This document shows, one piece after another, positions 1-8,344 of a stretch of DNA of 11,027 nucleotides. The stretch covers positions 1 through 11,027 of the forward strand of contig CALAQT010000007.1 of assembly GCA_937888775.1 (NCBI GenBank), read 5' to 3'. The notes beneath the pieces were generated by a model, which saw nothing but the letters and a program-made list of their open reading frames with translations, did not search any database and was not told where the DNA came from. The DNA comes from an uncultured Actinomycetes bacterium. Its GTDB lineage: Bacteria; Actinomycetota; Thermoleophilia; Solirubrobacterales; Solirubrobacteraceae. Every line of letters begins with the position of its first letter. The first letter of the stretch is position 1. Made by a program: the position numbers and the translations under genes.

Positions 1-162
1 AAGCCCGACCCCCGCAAACACAAGCGATCGGGCCTCAACCCCTCAAAAACTTCCGACTAACCACCGGTTCCGCTTCCCACCTGATCGGTTTCGGTCAGCG
101 TGATGACCGAGATCTTCACCAAGGCTAATGTTCGTGGGCCGACCAGCCGAAGAAAACTGCGT

Positions 163-330
163 ATGGGAACGATCCACAGGGCGCTCGCGGGACTGGGTTG
201 CGAACGAGGTCAGACGATGGCCGAATACGGACTTCTGCTCGCGGTGATCGCTCTGGTGGTTGTCGTGGTCGCAGTGACGTTGGGCTCCAGCATCTCTCAC
301 GTCTTCGCCGCCACCGCCAGCCGCCTTTAG
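163..330 (+). CDS. Flp/Fap-type (type IVb) pilin
   Basis: This encodes a short major-pilin-like protein of about 55 residues. A basic leader ends in ERG and is followed by QTMAEYGLLLA and then a continuous hydrophobic helix rich in Val, Leu and Ala. That is the Flp pattern: prepilin peptidase would cut after the Gly, leaving Glu at mature position 5, which helps subunit assembly in tight-adherence (Tad) pili at the cell surface. I chose ATG 163 because it gives the usual Flp precursor length and leader; a weak purine stretch (GAAGAAAA, near 149) precedes it. In-frame starts at 100 (GTG) and 103 (ATG) would add about 20 polar residues and have no clear ribosome site. No other Tad genes (cpaB, cpaF, tadB/C, tadV) lie in the window, so its partners must be elsewhere or upstream. 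The family call is firm; the start is uncertain. Confidence 0.85.
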   Translation: MGTIHRALAGLGCERGQTMAEYGLLLAVIALVVVVVAVTLGSSISHVFAATASRL

Positions 331-420
331 GCCGCTGCGCTTGTGAGCCCGTCGTCCTCAGCTGGGTTCGTCGAGACTCGGCAGCCGAACGGCCGCCCGG
401 CCAGTGACACCCCGGAGAGG

Positions 421-426
421 TAGGCT
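421..426 (+). promoter_or_regulatory. Putative -10 element TAGGCT
   Basis: TAGGCT ends 11 nt before the GTG at 438. It matches the actinobacterial TANNNT -10 form and recurs, with small changes, before six other starts in the window. No -35 hexamer sits at the normal spacing; a GTGACA at 404-409 is too close. If real, the transcript would start only a few bases before the GTG. Confidence 0.45.
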
Positions 427-437
427 CATCCCGGATC

Positions 438-800
438 GTGGGCGAGCGTGATGATCCCCAGCTGGGTGGCCGTGTGCAGAGCGAGCGCGCGGCCCGGCTG
501 ATCGACCTGCTCGGACTCAGCGAGGATGAGCTTTGCGCCGTGCTCGACGTCGATCCGCTGACGCTCCTGTCAGGTCAGCTGGAGCATCGCTCCGAGCTTC
601 CAATCCTGATCGACCTGCTCGACGAGGCGTCCGAGCGCGCGGGGCCGGCGGTGATGCGGCGGTGGGTCCGAGTCTCAGGTCCGTCCGGACGCCCGATCGA
701 CGCGCTGCTGACCCGTGACTTTGCCGCCTTTGAGGACGCCCTTGCCGACCTGGCGCAGAGCGGTTTCGTGCTGCGCGGTGGGGGACAGCCCGATGTCTGA
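438..800 (+). CDS. Small unrecognised helical protein, possibly Xre/MbcA-antitoxin-like
   Basis: This is a 120-residue, largely helical acidic protein of unknown function. Residues about 20-45 (LIDLLGLSEDELCAVLDVD) look like a helix-turn-helix-type segment. Residues about 75-112 contain a Trp-containing stretch, then GRPIDALLTRDFAAFEDAL, which loosely resembles the C-terminal domain of Xre/MbcA/ParS antitoxins (DUF2384: Trp, then 'PxxLL', then an amphipathic helix). This is a resemblance by eye only, and no RES-type toxin gene is adjacent. GTG 438 was chosen as the first in-frame start after the TAGGCT element; a GGAGAGG at 414-420 lies rather far upstream, and GTG 474 is an alternative. Its stop overlaps the start of the thioesterase gene by 8 bp, so the two are probably co-translated. 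Coding status is supported by that overlap and by the codon bias; the function is not established. Confidence 0.7.
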   Translation: MGERDDPQLGGRVQSERAARLIDLLGLSEDELCAVLDVDPLTLLSGQLEHRSELPILIDLLDEASERAGPAVMRRWVRVSGPSGRPIDALLTRDFAAFEDALADLAQSGFVLRGGGQPDV

Positions 801-1251
801 GTCCGCGGGGGCAACCGACGGCCTGACCCACACCGTCCGCGTTCGCTGGGCCGAGTGCGACCCGCAGGGGGTCGTCTTCAACGCCCACTATCTCGCCTAC
901 GCCGATCTCAACATCACCGAGTTGTGGCGCGCGGCGTTCGGCAGCTACGGCGCGATGCTCGAGCGGGGCGTCGACATCGTTGTCGCCGAGGCCCAGCTGC
1001 GCTTCCTGGCGGCTGCCCGTTTCGACGATGAGCTCAGCCTGTCGGTCGGCGTGACGCATCTGGGCAACACCAGCATTGTCTCCAGGCACCTCGTGCGTCG
1101 CGGCCAGGAGCTGCTGACGGACGCCACGATGCGCCATGTGATGATCGACCGTCAGACCGGGGTCAAGACGCCGCTGCCGGACTGGGCGCGCTACGGCCTG
1201 GGCCGGTGGCGGATCGAGCCTGGCCAATTGGCCTGCGAGCGGACGGACTGA
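793..1251 (+). CDS. 4HBT-family acyl-CoA thioesterase (YbgC-like)
   Basis: The product is a 152-residue hotdog-fold protein, full length for the 4-hydroxybenzoyl-CoA thioesterase family, which hydrolyses acyl-CoA or related thioesters in the cytoplasm. Residues 16-38 carry the family signature: VRWAECDPQGVVFNAHYL, with the catalytic-type Asp at 23, then GVVF and the HY pair at 32-33. Later segments (VAEAQLRFLAAARFDDEL, about residues 58-75) match the central strand region of hotdog enzymes, where the second half-fold pairs with the main helix. The ATG at 793 lies inside the end of the previous gene (8-bp overlap) and has GGTGGGGGA at 777-785 as a plausible ribosome site; the longer in-frame start at 715 would bury the signature behind a Cys/Arg-rich segment read from the other gene's frame. 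The substrate cannot be told from sequence: a housekeeping thioesterase and a fatty-acid or aromatic-acid enzyme are both possible. Confidence 0.9.
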   Translation: MSESAGATDGLTHTVRVRWAECDPQGVVFNAHYLAYADLNITELWRAAFGSYGAMLERGVDIVVAEAQLRFLAAARFDDELSLSVGVTHLGNTSIVSRHLVRRGQELLTDATMRHVMIDRQTGVKTPLPDWARYGLGRWRIEPGQLACERTD

Positions 1252-1280
1252 CCAAGCGTTTTGCTGGTTGGCCAATTGGC
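1221..1280. repeat. Pair of TGGCCAATTGGC palindromic motifs
   Basis: TGGCCAATTGGC occurs at 1221-1232, inside the last codons of the thioesterase gene, and again at 1269-1280, just after its stop. The spacing is 48 bp. The core GCCAATTGGC is a perfect palindrome, extended to 12 bp (GGCCAATTGGCC) in the first copy. The pair may be binding sites for a dimeric regulator or may be chance. Confidence 0.6.
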
Positions 1281-1292
1281 TTGGGGAATCGG

Positions 1293-1336
1293 CTGGCGCC
1301 GATTACCCGGCCACGTCTGGCGCCGATTGCCCGGCC
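1293..1336. repeat. 20-bp direct repeat, two copies, 24-bp period
   Basis: CTGGCGCCGATTACCCGGCC (1293-1312) is followed by the same 20 bases with a single A-to-G change at 1317-1336. The repeat lies in the gap between the thioesterase stop and the DUF4235 stop, where two converging transcripts would end. It contains no obvious gene. Confidence 0.7.
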
Positions 1337-1377
1337 GTGACTCGACGTCGGAACCCGCGCGGGTCACACGGCGGCGG

Positions 1378-1683
1378 TCAGCCGGCCGACGAGTCGGACG
1401 GCCTGGCGTCGGACTCGGGCTTGGCGCGGTCGCCGGGCCAGATACCGGTCAGGTGGTAAAAGACGCGGGCGAACGTGCGGTCGACGGCGGCCGCCACGCC
1501 GGCCATCGTCGCCGCTTGCAGCGCCTGGGCGCCGACCACCTTGGGCAGGCTGGCACCTTCGGTGACCGCCGTGGGCGGCTGGGCATCGTCGATCTGGGAC
1601 CACAGGCCCTGGAACACCGACTTGCCGAGCTTGGCGGCGATCAGACCGGCGATGATCGCAAACGGCTTGTAGAGCAGCTTCAT
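1378..1683 (-). CDS. DUF4235 family small membrane protein
   Basis: This 101-residue protein matches the DUF4235 pattern known from actinobacteria. It opens with MKLLYKPFAIIAGLIAAKLG, an amphipathic start running into a first hydrophobic segment (about residues 5-22). A polar linker with W and D follows, then KVVGAQALQAATMAGVAAAVDR (about 48-69) as a second helix, and the family ending LTGIWPGD at about 78-85. The C-terminal 15 residues are polar and probably disordered. It is expected in the cytoplasmic membrane; the family has no established biochemical role. The ATG at 1683 fits the conserved family N-terminus. Eight nucleotides before it, on the minus strand, sits TAGGCT (1697-1692), so a short leader is likely. 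It converges with the thioesterase gene and diverges from the gene at 1837. The plus-strand open frame over the same bases is a shadow. Confidence 0.88.
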   Translation of the reverse strand: MKLLYKPFAIIAGLIAAKLGKSVFQGLWSQIDDAQPPTAVTEGASLPKVVGAQALQAATMAGVAAAVDRTFARVFYHLTGIWPGDRAKPESDARPSDSSAG

Positions 1684-1691
1684 CGTCGTGC

Positions 1692-1697
1692 AGCCTA
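1692..1697 (-). promoter_or_regulatory. Putative -10 element TAGGCT for the DUF4235 gene
   Basis: Read on the minus strand, TAGGCT ends 8 nt before the ATG at 1683. It is identical to the hexamer at 421-426. The spacing would give a leader of about zero to two nucleotides. No -35 match is visible. Confidence 0.5.
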
Positions 1698-1822
1698 CCC
1701 TCTGATGCGACGGGCGCGCAGATCAGCCGCTTGGCCAGCGATATGGCTCGGCGCTGCTCCACATGGCACTGGTCATCGGCCGGTGGTTCTGAGTAAATAC
1801 ACCATCGGATAACTGCAGATGT

Positions 1823-1829
1823 GAAGGAG
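1823..1829 (+). promoter_or_regulatory. Ribosome binding site GAAGGAG
   Basis: GAAGGAG lies 7 nt before ATG 1837. It is one of the two clearest Shine-Dalgarno sequences in the window and fixes the start of the downstream gene. This gene therefore has a leadered transcript, unlike several neighbours that lack such a site. Confidence 0.8.
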
Positions 1830-1836
1830 CGCAGAC

Positions 1837-2544
1837 ATGCTCGACGAGGATCAGAGCCCGGACGGACGTGCAGCCGAGGAGTTGCTCCGACGCGCGCTGC
1901 TGGACGACTCATCTGCCGTGGCGGTGTCACTCCGGGTCGCCGGGCTTCCGGTCACGGAGTCGGTGACCGTGATCTTTCACGGGCGCCGTGACCTCGGGAC
2001 GCTGCAGACCTACGTGACCTACGGCTCCCGCGGCCCGGGAGCCCAGGTTTCGGCCAGCGAGTTGCTGCGGGTTCCGTGTGACCTGGACCTCGCCGACGCC
2101 AGCGACCGCGAGGAGGCCGAGCGGCTGTACGTGGAGCAGGCGACCGCGCTGCGCGACGCGCTGATCGGGGCCGACACCGTGCTCGACGTCTGGCGCGAGC
2201 CGCTCCAGGACCTTGTCGGCAGCTGCGTCGCGATCGATCACTCGGTCGAGCTGTCGGTGCGACTGCCGGCGGCCAGGCTGCTGCCCACCGCCCTGGTCGC
2301 GACCGAGTCCCAACTGGTCGTGACGCCGGTCTGCGGAGCGCGAACGCTGGCCGAGGGCCGCCCGCCGCTGGGCATCGCCTGCGCTCAGCAGGATCTGACG
2401 CGCGTATATCCGCTGGCCGACGATCCCGAGCGCTGCGTTGAGGACTTCCTGGCACTCGCCGCCGAGCACGCTCACGACCTTGCGCAGCGCCTGGCGCATC
2501 AGGAGGCATCGGTCGAGCGTTTCCTGGAGCTGAGCGACCAGTAA
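1837..2544 (+). CDS. Hypothetical protein, 235 residues, unrecognised family
   Basis: I do not recognise this protein. It is acidic, with no signal peptide and no obvious membrane segment, so it is likely cytoplasmic. The N-terminal 30 residues are polar and helical (DGRAAEELLRRALLDD). Residues about 28-60 look like beta strands (AVAVSLRVAGLPVTESVTVIF). A middle helical stretch (DREEAERLYVEQATALRDAL) follows, then a second beta-rich part (VELSVRLP, then LVATESQLVVTPVCG). The C-terminal 40 residues form a charged helix rich in Ala, Glu, His and Arg (AAEHAHDLAQRLAHQEASVE). It has five cysteines, spread out with no CxxC. A strong ribosome site and consistent high-GC codon use support it as a real gene. 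It stands alone, divergent from the DUF4235 gene and followed by a GC-rich repeat. No function is proposed. Confidence 0.8.
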   Translation: MLDEDQSPDGRAAEELLRRALLDDSSAVAVSLRVAGLPVTESVTVIFHGRRDLGTLQTYVTYGSRGPGAQVSASELLRVPCDLDLADASDREEAERLYVEQATALRDALIGADTVLDVWREPLQDLVGSCVAIDHSVELSVRLPAARLLPTALVATESQLVVTPVCGARTLAEGRPPLGIACAQQDLTRVYPLADDPERCVEDFLALAAEHAHDLAQRLAHQEASVERFLELSDQ

Positions 2545-2562
2545 CGCCGAAGCGCGGTCGCA

Positions 2563-2618
2563 GCGGGGCGGCCGCAGCGCGCCCCTGGCGCGGGGCGACC
2601 GCAGCGCGCCCCCGGCGC
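2563..2618. repeat. GC-rich tandem repeat, two copies, 27-bp period
   Basis: A 29-base unit beginning GCGGGGCG and continuing into a CCGCAGCGCGCCCC core and GGCGC occurs at 2563-2591 and again at 2590-2618, with two mismatches (G/A at the ninth base, T/C near the end). It fills the gap between the stop at 2544 and the next gene. An internal CGCCCC (2580-2585) can pair with GGGGCG (2592-2597) around a 6-nt loop, so it may act as a weak T-less terminator for the upstream gene. Confidence 0.75.
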
Positions 2619-2625
2619 TTGGGGT

Positions 2626-2631
2626 TAGCCT
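2626..2631 (+). promoter_or_regulatory. Putative -10 element TAGCCT
   Basis: TAGCCT ends 8 nt before the GTG at 2640 and directly follows the GC-rich tandem repeat. It is part of the recurrent TANNNT series. It supports the GTG, since the upstream in-frame TTG at 2619 would lie before the promoter. Confidence 0.45.
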
Positions 2632-2639
2632 GGGCGGCT

Positions 2640-3095
2640 GTGCGTCGCGTCTACCTGCTACTGATCGCCGCCGGACTGGTCTTGTTCCTGGCCGTCAGCG
2701 CGATGCTGGCCCGCGTGTGGAGCGCGGATGGAGCCGAGAGCGCGGCGATCACCACGCTGGTCAAGGACGAGGCTCTCGGCGATCAGGCCGGCGTGATCGC
2801 CCAGATCACCGGTTGCGGCGGTGATTCCTCATGCCAGGCCCGGGCGGCGGCGAACGTCGCCGCGCTGCGGCGTCCGGGCAGCGTGTCGATCATCACGCTG
2901 CAGCCGTCAACCGGCTTCTCGCTGGCCGGCACGACCGGAACCGCCCGCGTGGCCTGGCTGGTTGGCTCATCGCTGCCGATCGTGCAGTGCGTGCGCGTCC
3001 GCCGAGCCGGCAACGCGGTCTCCGGGCTGCGGGTGGAGCTACTGAAGGTCAGCCTGCGGATCCGCAGCAATAGCGACTGCCCGGCCCGGTTTTAG
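2640..3095 (+). CDS. Membrane-anchored, Cys-containing hypothetical protein
   Basis: This is a 151-residue protein with one N-terminal transmembrane helix (about residues 4-24, VYLLLIAAGLVLFLAVSAML) after a short basic start, so the rest is probably outside the cytoplasmic membrane. The exterior part has an Ala/Asp/Glu-rich helix, then TGCGGDSSCQ with two cysteines five apart, a beta-rich middle (SVSIITLQ, then TARVAWLVG), a third Cys in IVQCVRVRR and a fourth near the end (SNSDCPARF). Four exported cysteines suggest two disulfides. The general architecture resembles conserved hypothetical proteins of actinobacteria, but I cannot name a family. GTG 2640 is preferred over TTG 2619, because the extra residues of the longer form disrupt the basic-then-hydrophobic start and lie before the TAGCCT element. 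The stop codon lies within a perfect palindrome shared with the converging minus-strand gene. Confidence 0.75.
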   Translation: MRRVYLLLIAAGLVLFLAVSAMLARVWSADGAESAAITTLVKDEALGDQAGVIAQITGCGGDSSCQARAAANVAALRRPGSVSIITLQPSTGFSLAGTTGTARVAWLVGSSLPIVQCVRVRRAGNAVSGLRVELLKVSLRIRSNSDCPARF

Positions 3096-3111
3096 GGTTC
3101 GCGAACCCTAA
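3092..3111. terminator. Perfect 20-bp palindrome, probable bidirectional terminator
   Basis: TTAGGGTTCGCGAACCCTAA is self-complementary over all 20 bases. As RNA it can form an 8-bp stem with a CGCG loop. It includes the stop codon of the plus-strand gene (3093-3095) and ends 11 bp before the stop of the converging minus-strand gene (3123). That placement suits a shared terminator. There is no T tract on either side, so it would be a T-less type, or instead an operator. Confidence 0.55.
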
Positions 3112-3122
3112 GTCGTTGGCCC

Positions 3123-3464
3123 TCAGGACCGGGAACGGTGCGGCACCCGCGATGGCAGACGCTGCGGTTCGCGCGCCGGTCGCCGCTGGCGCTGGGGCAG
3201 ACGTTCGCCTAGGCGTCCGGGCTCACGCAGGCGAACGCGCGCCTGCTGGGCGTCAAGCAGCGGGATTCCGCCACGTGGGGATTCAGGCGGCTCCGGAGGC
3301 TTGCGCGGCCCGCGCCCCCAACCATCCTCGCCGTCGCTGTCCGAGCGACGTTTAGGCGCCTCAGGCTCCGAACGCAGCGCGGGGAGAAGCAGTACCACGG
3401 CGCACCCCAGCCCCAGGAGATGGATCCCAGCGATCCACAGCATCAGCTGGGTGTCGCCTGTCAT
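3123..3464 (-). CDS. Small membrane protein with Pro/Arg-rich tail, hypothetical
   Basis: This is a 113-residue protein with one hydrophobic helix near its N-terminus (about residues 8-30, LWIAGIHLLGLGCAVVLLLP), then an acidic and Pro/Gly-rich linker (SDSDGEDGWGRGPRKPPEPP) and a basic, Arg-rich C-terminal 50 residues. With few charges before the helix and many arginines after it, the tail is probably cytoplasmic. No domain is recognised; it is likely a lineage-specific protein. It diverges from rplY and converges on the membrane protein at 2640. The start ATG is preceded on the minus strand by TAACCT (3476-3471) with only 6 nt between, and by no ribosome site, which fits a leaderless message. 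The plus-strand frames over this region have no domain-like features and look like shadows. Coding potential is moderately supported by the N-terminal helix and its placement. Confidence 0.65.
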   Translation of the reverse strand: MTGDTQLMLWIAGIHLLGLGCAVVLLLPALRSEPEAPKRRSDSDGEDGWGRGPRKPPEPPESPRGGIPLLDAQQARVRLREPGRLGERLPQRQRRPAREPQRLPSRVPHRSRS

Positions 3465-3470
3465 GGATTA

Positions 3471-3476
3471 AGGTTA
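3471..3476 (-). promoter_or_regulatory. Putative -10 element TAACCT
   Basis: On the minus strand TAACCT is followed by TAATCC and then the ATG at 3464, a gap of 6 nt. This is the spacing expected if transcription begins on the start codon itself. It belongs to the recurrent TANNNT series. Confidence 0.5.
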
Positions 3477-3493
3477 GCGCACGGTTAGTGCGT
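3472..3493. repeat. GGTTAGYGC direct repeat, 11-bp period, in a divergent promoter region
   Basis: GGTTAGCGC (3472-3480) and GGTTAGTGC (3483-3491) are spaced by 11 bp, about one helical turn, so both would face the same side of DNA. The segment also folds as GCGCAC (3477-3482) against GTGCGT (3488-3493) with a 5-nt loop. It lies between the minus-strand gene start and the rplY start, overlapping the likely promoter of the former, and could be a regulator site. Confidence 0.5.
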
Positions 3494-3521
3494 CGCGCCA
3501 CCGTTTTTTGGGCTCGGCCGC

Positions 3522-3527
3522 TACCAT
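3522..3527 (+). promoter_or_regulatory. Putative -10 element TACCAT for rplY
   Basis: TACCAT ends 9 nt before ATG 3537 in the context CGCTACCATC. The same CGCTACCATC string recurs before the parvulin-like gene at 8320-8329. There is no Shine-Dalgarno before ATG 3537, so a near-leaderless message is likely for this six-gene run. Confidence 0.5.
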
Positions 3528-3536
3528 CGACGACCG

Positions 3537-4211
3537 ATGGCCGACGCAAAATCCACAGCCTTGACAGTCGCCCTGCGGGAGCCCGATGGCTCACGCTCCG
3601 CGCGTCGCCTGCGACGCGAGGGCAACGTGCCCGGGGTGGTGTACGGCGGCGGCGAGGGCCCGGTCGCCTTCCAGGTCGGCGCGCGCACGCTTCGCAATGC
3701 GCTGGCCCACGCGGGCGCCGTGCTGGATCTCAGCATCGATGGAGCGGCCGCCAGCCCGGTGGTGCTCAAGGAGCTTAACCGCCATCCCGTCAGCGGCGCG
3801 ACCGTGCACCTCGACCTGCTGCGGGTGCGCCTGGACGAGGCGATCCAGGCCACCGTGGCGCTGGAGCTGATCGGCACCGAGGACGCTCCCGGAGTTAAGG
3901 ACGGCGGGGTGCTGGAGCACGTCACGCGAGAGCTGACGATCGAGGCCCTGCCCAACGACATTCCCGACAGCCTTCAGCATGACGTCTCGCAGATGGAGAT
4001 TGGCGACACGCTGATCTTGGAGGCGCTGGCCGCTTCCGCCACCGTAAAGCTGCTGGATGATCCTGAGACGGTGATCGCGACGCTGACCCCACCCCGGCTC
4101 CAGGTTGAGGACACCGACGAGATCGAGCAGGAGACCGGCGTCGTCGGCGAGGGCGGAGCGGCCGGGGCAGACTCGGGCGACTCCGGCGAGGGCGACGCCG
4201 GCTCGGAGTAA
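3537..4211 (+). CDS. rplY: Large ribosomal subunit protein bL25, CTC form
   Basis: bL25 binds 5S rRNA in the central protuberance of the 50S subunit. The 224-residue product has the long CTC/TL5 layout. Residues about 7-95 form the 5S-binding domain, with the typical opening SARRLRREGNVPGVVYGGG and the later VVLKELNRHPVSGATVHLDLLRV. Residues about 98-185 form the second beta domain (ALELIGTEDAPGVKDGGVLE, then LTIEALPNDIPDSLQHDVSQ). Residues 186-224 are an acidic Gly/Asp/Glu/Ser tail of the kind common in high-GC actinobacteria. ATG 3537 gives the expected N-terminus; no Shine-Dalgarno is visible, but TACCAT lies 9 nt upstream. It heads the run, and pth follows after 29 bp. In Bacillus, ctc is likewise beside the pth homologue spoVC, and ctc is stress-induced there; nothing in this sequence shows such control. 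Confidence 0.96.
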   Translation: MADAKSTALTVALREPDGSRSARRLRREGNVPGVVYGGGEGPVAFQVGARTLRNALAHAGAVLDLSIDGAAASPVVLKELNRHPVSGATVHLDLLRVRLDEAIQATVALELIGTEDAPGVKDGGVLEHVTRELTIEALPNDIPDSLQHDVSQMEIGDTLILEALAASATVKLLDDPETVIATLTPPRLQVEDTDEIEQETGVVGEGGAAGADSGDSGEGDAGSE

Positions 4212-4240
4212 GCGCGGCCGACGGCCCGTCCAGACTTGCC

Positions 4241-4825
4241 ATGCCGATCCCGCGACGTCGCGGCGCGCCCGTCGACTGGCTGATCGTCGGACTCGGCAAC
4301 CCCGGCGCCGAGTACGCGGGCACGCGTCACAACATCGGCTTCGAGGTCGCTGGTGAGCTCACCCGGCGATGGGGGTTGTCCAAACCGAAGGACAGATATC
4401 GCGGGTTGATCAGCGAGGGTCGCACCGGCCCGGGTGGACCGCGGGTCGCCTTGCTGATGCCTCAGACGTACATGAACGACGCGGGTCGTTCGGTAGGTCC
4501 GGCCCGCGGCGAGTTGCAGGTCGCGCTGGACCGGGTGCTGGTGCTTCACGACGAGATCGATCTGCCCTTCGGCGAGATCCGGGTGCGTCAAGGGGGCGGG
4601 CTGGCCGGGCACAACGGGCTCAAGTCGATCCGTGAAGGGCTCGGATCGCCGGACTTCGCCCGGATCCGGGTTGGCGTCGGACGTCCGCCGACGACGGATC
4701 CCGACCGGGTCGCCGCTTTTGTGCTGGGTCGCTTCCGCGAACCGCAGGACGAGGTGCAAGCGCTGATCGAGGCGGCCGCCGATACCGCCGAACAGGTGCT
4801 GGCGCAGGGCATCCCGGCCCCGTAG
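4241..4825 (+). CDS. pth: Peptidyl-tRNA hydrolase
   Basis: Pth cleaves the ester bond of peptidyl-tRNA released from stalled ribosomes and so recycles tRNA in the cytoplasm. The 194-residue product has all the expected motifs: LIVGLGNPGAEYAGTRHNIG (catalytic His 30, Asn 20), MPQTYMNDAGRSV (Asn 79), LHDEIDLPFGEIRVRQGGG (Asp 104) and GHNGLKSI (124-131), followed by FARIRVGVGRP. These correspond to His20, Asn10, Asn68 and Asp93 of the E. coli enzyme. The N-terminus is about ten residues longer than in E. coli (MPIPRRRGAPVD), basic and possibly partly artefactual, although no later ATG or GTG precedes the core. No ribosome site is visible before ATG 4241. It sits 29 bp after rplY and upstream of mfd, the usual order for this cluster. 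Confidence 0.97.
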   Translation: MPIPRRRGAPVDWLIVGLGNPGAEYAGTRHNIGFEVAGELTRRWGLSKPKDRYRGLISEGRTGPGGPRVALLMPQTYMNDAGRSVGPARGELQVALDRVLVLHDEIDLPFGEIRVRQGGGLAGHNGLKSIREGLGSPDFARIRVGVGRPPTTDPDRVAAFVLGRFREPQDEVQALIEAAADTAEQVLAQGIPAP

Positions 4826-4870
4826 GGAGTGCTTTACGAGAAGAACCCGCGGGGGAGGAAACGGCTGACC

Positions 4871-4876
4871 TAGACT
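4871..4876 (+). promoter_or_regulatory. Putative -10 element TAGACT before mfd
   Basis: TAGACT lies in the 66-bp gap between pth and ATG 4892, ending 15 nt before that codon. If it is used, the alternative TTG start at 4880 would be at or before the transcription start, which favours ATG 4892. A GGGGGAGGAAA stretch at 4851-4861 is too far upstream to serve either start well. Confidence 0.4.
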
Positions 4877-4891
4877 GAATTGCTGGCCCCG

Positions 4892-8340
<3,449 letters not shown>

Positions 8341-8344
<4 letters not shown>

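Noticed and set aside
3..33. Inverted repeat GCCCGA (3-8) / TCGGGC (28-33) as a terminator
   Set aside because: It has only a 6-bp stem with a 19-nt loop and no T tract on the plus strand, and the left end of the window hides its context.
1261..1812. Plus-strand open frame opposite the DUF4235 gene
   Set aside because: It covers the repeats and the DUF4235 gene in antisense. The product is Arg/Gly-rich with no motif, and the minus-strand protein is recognisable.
2619..2639. TTG 2619 as the start of the membrane-anchored protein
   Set aside because: It precedes the putative -10 element and adds seven residues that spoil the basic-then-hydrophobic N-terminus; GTG 2640 fits better.
3092..3111. 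The palindrome as a LexA/SOS box
   Set aside because: Actinobacterial SOS boxes have a TCGAAC-N4-GTTCGA layout. This site has GGGTTCGCGAACCC with different arms and spacing, and it lies at a gene end.
3504..3509. T6 run read as an intrinsic terminator after the hairpin at 3477-3493
   Set aside because: The run is about 10 nt past the stem and no plus-strand gene ends upstream, since the neighbour is on the minus strand starting at 3464.
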